Shown here piece by piece: positions 59,239 to 64,000 of a stretch of DNA of 64,000 nucleotides. The stretch is from Paracamarosporium sp. OC-R06-R3 (lineage: Eukaryota; Ascomycota; Dothideomycetes; Pleosporales; Didymosphaeriaceae), in assembly GCA_019828545.1 (NCBI GenBank), contig JACVRA010000150.1, forward strand, positions 1 to 64,000, written 5' to 3'. The notes below the pieces were generated by a model that was not told the origin of the DNA, ran no database searches, and saw nothing but the letters and a program-made list of their open reading frames with translations. Each line of letters starts with the position of its first letter. The first letter of the stretch is position 1. A program made the position numbers and the translations under genes.

Positions 59239-59704
59239 GATAAAGACTTCAACATCGGAGCCAAAAGCGGAAACTCTGGCTTTGGCCTTTCTGAAGGCCC
59301 AATCCTGCTTGGGCTTTGCATGGATGAGATGATATCGAGAAAGCAATGACTTTATGAGGTGCGGCTTATGAAGGATCGGATATGGAATGGGCTTGTGCAT
59401 TTTCAAGGCGTTATATACCCTGGACGCGGCATTGTATAGGCGGTTAGCGTCACGGTCTCCAGACCCCCTTATGAATGGGTAGGCGCATCAGCATACATTA
59501 GATGAGACGATAGCATGAGATCGGCGTTGGGAACATTGACATCTGTCACTATCATTGTTCTACCGATATTTTGCCTGTGTAGCGGCTTTACGATCTCTAG
59601 TGTTGTGTCCATGGAGTGTACCTTTGTGCTGGTTCTGGTATGCTATGCGGCTTTGAGATGTTCGACGGGATCTCTGTCGCCATCATCTATTCCTCAGCAG
59701 CTAG
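59239..59704. other. Convergent intergenic region
   Basis: About 470 bases between converging stop codons. Nothing recognised. Confidence 0.55.
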
Positions 59705-60757
59705 TTATATCTTACTAGTAACAGGTACGTCACCCTCGGCCAAGAGTCCACATATCCAGTCCGCCGACTTCTCCACCATGGCCGGCGGGAACGCATGCCC
59801 TACCCCTTCAAATAGGACATCCTCGAACGTCACGTCCAGACCCGGGTCCTCGTCTAGTGCCTGCTTGAACACGTGCAGGAAGGCCTCGCCCGCCGCATAT
59901 GGCACCAGCTTATCGATCTTTCCGCTGAGGTTCAAAATCCGCTTCCCTTGTAGCCGCTCACGCAGCAGCAGCTTCATCCTATCCGTCGCCGGTTTGCCGA
60001 CTTCAGGGTCGGCGCCCGTGGGGTTGAAGTGGCCCGGTAGCAGAAGGCCTGCAGGGTCGTATTTGGAGACGGCGTCTTGCAATGCGGGCGGAAAGTCTGA
60101 GCTGCCTAGGAAGGCGGAACCCGGCGGTGTGCTAGATGTGTACGACTCCAGCTTGGAGAGGCGGGCGCGGTCGGTCATGAGGCGCGTGTAGTCGGGACAT
60201 CCGATGCCTACCACTGCAGCGGTTATACGAGGGTCGGCAAGTATGCAGTGCCACGCTGCGTGGCCTCCGAGCGATATTCCGAGGACGAAGTGGTGCGTTA
60301 TCTGGGGCGAAGACGGCGAGCTGAAGATGTAGGAGGAGAGATGGTCTATGATCTGGCTGGTGTCTGTTGCGGTGCCGTGGATGCAGCCGAACATGTCCTG
60401 TGCGTGGCGCGGGTTGCCTTGCTTCCATGCTTCGTTGTGTAGCTTGTCTACCAGCCTGGAGCCGTGGTTGCGCTGGTCGAAGGATATGGCTACGAGGCCG
60501 GGGGGGTGCTTGCCGGCGCGGCCAGAGTGTATGCGCGCGTTCCAGGCGGAGATGATCTGGGTGGCGATGGGAGCCATCTTCTCTGCGGTCTGGAGGCGCG
60601 GGTGCAGGAGCCATAGGCAGGCTACGGTGGACGTCGAAGGTGGGAGCTCGGCGAGGCCGTGGACGGTGGTGAGGATGCCGGCGATGGTGTACGTCTGGGC
60701 GGAGACGGCGGGCAGGCCGGCGGAGGCGCCCTCGAGCGGGTTGTTTGTTGCTGCCAT
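59705..60757 (-). CDS. Alpha/beta hydrolase, 350 aa
   Basis: Single exon starting MAATNNPLEGASAGLP. The nucleophile elbow is LGISLGGHAAW (Ser of GxSxG), with a likely acid in GKIDKLVPYAAG and the catalytic His in FEGVGHAFPP, so the triad is complete. HPRLQTAEKMAP and SFDQRNHGSRLVD fit the oxyanion-side strands. There is no signal peptide and no lid insertion, so it is probably a cytosolic serine hydrolase or esterase. Substrate unknown. It diverges from the phospholipase D1 gene. Confidence 0.88.
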   Translation of the reverse strand: MAATNNPLEGASAGLPAVSAQTYTIAGILTTVHGLAELPPSTSTVACLWLLHPRLQTAEKMAPIATQIISAWNARIHSGRAGKHPPGLVAISFDQRNHGSRLVDKLHNEAWKQGNPRHAQDMFGCIHGTATDTSQIIDHLSSYIFSSPSSPQITHHFVLGISLGGHAAWHCILADPRITAAVVGIGCPDYTRLMTDRARLSKLESYTSSTPPGSAFLGSSDFPPALQDAVSKYDPAGLLLPGHFNPTGADPEVGKPATDRMKLLLRERLQGKRILNLSGKIDKLVPYAAGEAFLHVFKQALDEDPGLDVTFEDVLFEGVGHAFPPAMVEKSADWICGLLAEGDVPVTSKI

Positions 60758-61233
60758 GGTGCGGTTGTGTGCAGATGCTGGGAGCTGTTACAGCAGCATC
60801 ATGCCGAGGTTCGCCATGATGCTGCTGCTAGGCGGCGGCATGGACGATGCTACCAGTACGCGCATTGCTCAGGCCGGCCGTTGCGCTAGGCTAGGGCGGG
60901 GAATCGAGCTTGCAGGGGTGCGCGATTCATGGTGAGATTGCATGGGGGTCGTTCGAACACCTCATAATCTCGACACTCGACGCTCGGTCAGAGTCGTCGT
61001 CAGTCTGCTTCCTGCCCCTCTAGCCCCTTGCCCCTAGCCCGTGGCCCCCAGCAGCCAGGACCAGGACCAGATCAGGACCAGGACCAGGGCTACTGGCTGC
61101 CGTAGCTACGTAGTCGTATACCTGGATCCCAAGAAATCTCCCTCTCCGCAACCTCGCCGCTGACCCCGTCCCTGTGTGCCCAGATGCCCGTCCACCGTGT
61201 CTAACCCTCTCTCCCGTCCATACCGCCGCCGAC
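60758..61233. promoter_or_regulatory. Divergent promoter region of the hydrolase and PLD1 genes
   Basis: About 475 bases between start codons. Contains a GGACCA-type repeat (61055-61088). No specific regulatory site is assigned. Confidence 0.55.
61055..61088 (+). repeat. CCAGGA tandem repeat
   Basis: About five hexamer units (CCAGGA/CCAGAT variants) upstream of the phospholipase D1 start. Confidence 0.8.
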
Positions 61234-64000
61234 ATGGGCGACACGCCCGAGTCCGCCGTCTCTCCACGCTCGACGTCTCCTGCAAGGAACCAGGACAAGC
61301 CGACAGATGCCGCCCGCTTGCGCTTTCCGATACGCGGCTCTTCGCTGCGAAACCCCGTCGCCACCAACGGCGCTCCCGTCATCACGCGGTCTGCCCCTAC
61401 CGGCGAGCCTCTCTCCGCCGAGGAGCCAGACGAGTTCCCCTTCAACTCGGGCACCGCCGCCCTGAAGCAGCGGCCTACCAACGAGCTCGTCAACGGCGAA
61501 GGCCCCGCCCGCCAGACCAACGGTTCCCCGGGCCTGCCGCAGCACGCCTTTGCCCCGATCTCGAGACGAGTGACGGGCGAGGGCGACGAGTCCGACGCGG
61601 CCCCGAAGGGACGTCGAAGCGTCCAATTCGCCCGAAACACGACCTTCAACGACGAGCAGCAGAATGCACACTCGCGGCAGCAGTCGTGGGAGGGCGAGGA
61701 TGCCGAAGGAAAGGGCAGGGAGCGCGAGCGCCAAGGCTCCTCCCTCATGACCAAGCTGAAGGCGCTGGCAGCCGCCCCGATGGGCCTTCAGGGGCACGGC
61801 CGCAGCCTGAGCGCCTTCGCCGGCAGCAGCTCCATGAACGAGAACTCGCCTCGCGGCCAGCTCTCGCCCGCCTCGGAGCGCGACGAATTCCGCTTCGACG
61901 GGCACGACAGCGAGGCTGACGCTGATGCCGAGGAAAGCGCGGGCGAGGGCCCTTCGCGGCCCCCCAGGAGGAGAAGGAAGAGCCGGCGCTGGTTCGACGA
62001 GGGCGCCGAAGGCACGCAGACTGCTCCCACGACGCCTCGACACACAAACTTCTCCTCTCGCGACCGCGACTCGCCCAACGTCACGCCCACCACGAGCCAT
62101 GTGCACCGCCCGGCCTTCATGCGTCGTGGCACCATGAGCGACATACCCGAGCACAGACAGGGTGTGTCCGAGGATGAGGGCCGTGATCGCCTGGCCAAGG
62201 AGAGCGCCTGGACGCGTGGCTTGCACAGTGCAAGGGGGTTCTCATCTGGTGGCCTTCGCCGCCACGACCCCGAAGGAGAAGACGGCGAGAGACGACCGAG
62301 CCACCTGCGCAGACTGACGGCCTTCGGAGGGGGCAGCAACGAAGGACCACCATCGTCGCACTGGCGGTTACGAAGCGAACGTACGTCCAGTCTCAGCGCT
62401 CAGAAATGGAAGCAGATCAAAAACAGCCTCAGGGTGTTTGCCAAGAGCGCAAAGGCGGTAGATCGCCAGGTTGACCACGCCAAATCCGCCGAGCTCATGG
62501 CCGAGCTGCTGGCCGGCGCACCCGCTGCTTTGTTCCTTGCAAGCATGTTTCAGCGCGACGAGCATGACCGGAAGCGCGTGCCTATCTTGCTGGAGCAATT
62601 GAAAGTATCCATCACCGATTCGGAGCAGTTGGAGTCCAAGGAAGGGAAGGAGGAAAACCGCCACATCAACCTCCGCATCGAGTTGGAATACGGAAGCGGG
62701 CTCACCCGCATGAAGTGGGTCATCAAGCGATCCGTCAGGGACTTTGCCAACCTGCATCTGAAGTTCAAGCTTCAAGAAAAGCAAAACTCATTTTTAAACC
62801 GAGACGCGAAGAAGAAGGACGCGAAGAAGGACTTGATCGGAAAGGGCAAGGAAAAGTCCGAGGTCAAGGACGGTGACAATGACGATCGTGCTCCGAAACT
62901 TCCACGCTTCCCTCGTACTGCAATCCCGTACCTACGTGGGTGGCGAGGCTATGGCATCCTAAACGAAGAGGAGGAAGAGGAGGAGGAAAAGGAAGAAGAG
63001 GCAGAAGGAAATGAAACCGATCGTCCCGGTAAACCACATCGGTTGAAATCCTCTCTGGGCCTTGGGCGTCGCAAATCCAGCGTCGGTAGTCCCGAGCAAG
63101 GTGGCAGCTTTATCGGCCAATTGGCTGCCAGACAAGGCAGTTTCGCAGGAGCTGTTGGAGTGCCTATGCACAACAAACAGCAAGCCTATCAGGAGAGACA
63201 GCGAAAGAAATTGGAAAAGTATTTGAAGGAACTCATTACCTATCTGATCTTCCGGCCCGAAAGCAACCGCTTGTGTAAATTTCTAGAGCTATCAGCCCTA
63301 GGTGTGCGATTAGCGGCCGAAGGTGGCTATCACGGAAAAGAGGGTCTCATGATGATCCAATCATCCAAGGGAATCGATGCCCGAAAGAAGTGGACTCCTT
63401 CACCTTTCGTGGCGCGGCACTCGCCCAAATGGTTTCTCGTGCGACACAGTTACGTTGTCTGTGTAGATTCGCCAGAAGAGATGAACGTGTACGATGTCTT
63501 CCTTGTGGATTCGGACTTTACTATTGATGAGAAAGGACGATCTCTACGGGAAAAGAAAGCTCGAGATATTGCTAGTGAAGCGAAAGCATCAGCAACCGGT
63601 CATCATCTTTTGCGATTGAGGAATTCGGAACGCAAAATGAAGCTGCTTGCTAGGAATGAGAGGCAACTGAAACAATTCGAGGATTCGATTCGATTCATGG
63701 CGACTAACACTGAGTGGAACAACCCTCATCGGTTCCAGAGCTTTGCACCTGTGCGCAAAGGAATATATGCGCAGTGGTTGGTCGACGGTCGCGACTACAT
63801 GTGGAATGTCTCTCGCGCCATAAGCATGGCCAAGGACGTCATTTATATCCATGATTGGTGGCTGAGCCCGGAACTATACATGAGAAGACCGCCTGCCATC
63901 AGCCAAAAGTGGAGATTGGATCGTCTACTCCAACGTAAAGCACAGGAGGGAGTAAAAGTCTTTGTGATCATGTACCGCAATATCAACACGGCTATCCCTA
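61234..64000 (+). CDS. PLD1: Phospholipase D1 (Spo14/PldA type), 5' part, runs off the window
   Basis: One open frame from ATG 61234 to the window end, 922 codons without a visible intron. Residues about 1-390 are disordered and rich in Arg/Ser/Pro/Glu. A PX-like domain follows (INLRIELEYGSGLTRMKWVI ... DFANLHLKFKLQEKQ, about 490-525), interrupted by a Lys/Asp-rich insert and an acidic Glu run near 575-590. A PH domain comes next (EGLMMIQSSKGIDARKKWTP ... PKWFLVRHSYVVCVDSPEEM, about 700-760). The catalytic region begins near 850 (VDGRDYMWNVSRAISMAKDV, IYIHDWWLSPELYMRRPP) and breaks off at VFVIMYRNINTAIP, before the first HKD motif. Fungal PLD1 hydrolyses phosphatidylcholine to phosphatidic acid and is PIP2-regulated. 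The dense antisense open frames are GC-rich shadows. Confidence 0.93.
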   Translation, partial: MGDTPESAVSPRSTSPARNQDKPTDAARLRFPIRGSSLRNPVATNGAPVITRSAPTGEPLSAEEPDEFPFNSGTAALKQRPTNELVNGEGPARQTNGSPGLPQHAFAPISRRVTGEGDESDAAPKGRRSVQFARNTTFNDEQQNAHSRQQSWEGEDAEGKGRERERQGSSLMTKLKALAAAPMGLQGHGRSLSAFAGSSSMNENSPRGQLSPASERDEFRFDGHDSEADADAEESAGEGPSRPPRRRRKSRRWFDEGAEGTQTAPTTPRHTNFSSRDRDSPNVTPTTSHVHRPAFMRRGTMSDIPEHRQGVSEDEGRDRLAKESAWTRGLHSARGFSSGGLRRHDPEGEDGERRPSHLRRLTAFGGGSNEGPPSSHWRLRSERTSSLSAQKWKQIKNSLRVFAKSAKAVDRQVDHAKSAELMAELLAGAPAALFLASMFQRDEHDRKRVPILLEQLKVSITDSEQLESKEGKEENRHINLRIELEYGSGLTRMKWVIKRSVRDFANLHLKFKLQEKQNSFLNRDAKKKDAKKDLIGKGKEKSEVKDGDNDDRAPKLPRFPRTAIPYLRGWRGYGILNEEEEEEEEKEEEAEGNETDRPGKPHRLKSSLGLGRRKSSVGSPEQGGSFIGQLAARQGSFAGAVGVPMHNKQQAYQERQRKKLEKYLKELITYLIFRPESNRLCKFLELSALGVRLAAEGGYHGKEGLMMIQSSKGIDARKKWTPSPFVARHSPKWFLVRHSYVVCVDSPEEMNVYDVFLVDSDFTIDEKGRSLREKKARDIASEAKASATGHHLLRLRNSERKMKLLARNERQLKQFEDSIRFMATNTEWNNPHRFQSFAPVRKGIYAQWLVDGRDYMWNVSRAISMAKDVIYIHDWWLSPELYMRRPPAISQKWRLDRLLQRKAQEGVKVFVIMYRNINTAIP

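Noticed and set aside
61201..62226. Long minus-strand open frame (341 codons) opposite the PLD1 N terminus
   Set aside because: It is complementary to a clearly coding GC-rich frame; its Arg/Ala/Gly-rich translation has no domain and is a shadow of codon bias.

Overview
The window is nuclear DNA of a filamentous ascomycete (Pezizomycotina). Dothideomycetes is my best guess from gene content and style, but that is an inference. The evidence is dense protein genes on both strands, short spliceosomal introns (mostly 45-150 bases with GTRNGT donors and CTRAY branch sites), and unmistakable fungal housekeeping genes: Gem1/Miro, Zds, Slm1, Sup35/eRF3, Cdk1, Yrb30, CreC and phospholipase D1. No rRNA, tRNA, CRISPR array or intact transposon was found. 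I resolved 24 protein genes (two of them incomplete) and one pseudogene. Exon borders were worked out by hand and checked for reading phase.

Layout. 0-12 kb, all minus strand: an FMN reductase, an unrecognised membrane protein, mitochondrial hydroxyacid-oxoacid transhydrogenase, a Slm1-type BAR-PH protein and a Zds-type PP2A regulator. 13-21 kb: Miro GTPase (minus) diverging from creC (plus), followed on the same strand by a CreD/Rod1-type arrestin, so two components of the CreB/CreC/CreD ubiquitin branch of carbon catabolite control are neighbours. 22-26 kb: a cytosolic GH18 enzyme fused to a UBA domain, then Cdk1 diverging from an AlkB-type dioxygenase. 27-39 kb: an ABCG half-transporter, a CWC16/Yju2-family splicing factor, Sup35 with a long prion-like N terminus diverging from Yrb30, and a BSD-domain protein.

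40-53 kb looks accessory: an amidohydrolase, a secreted pectate-lyase-like protein of bacterial style, three MFS transporters (one a sugar porter with an 11-base exon), then a gene-poor stretch with a decayed Ser/Thr-rich gene. 55-64 kb: a large disordered protein of unknown function, an alpha/beta hydrolase, and the 5' part of a phospholipase D1 gene that runs off the window.

Most genes are not functionally linked. The links the sequence supports are creC with the arrestin, and the secreted lyase with the sugar porter as a possible plant-polysaccharide uptake set. The unusual points are the GH18-UBA fusion, three apparent GC-AG introns (Sup35, Yrb30, ABCG), an 11-base internal exon, several stop-free introns of length 3n, a 31-bp direct repeat upstream of the Zds gene, and the pseudogene.
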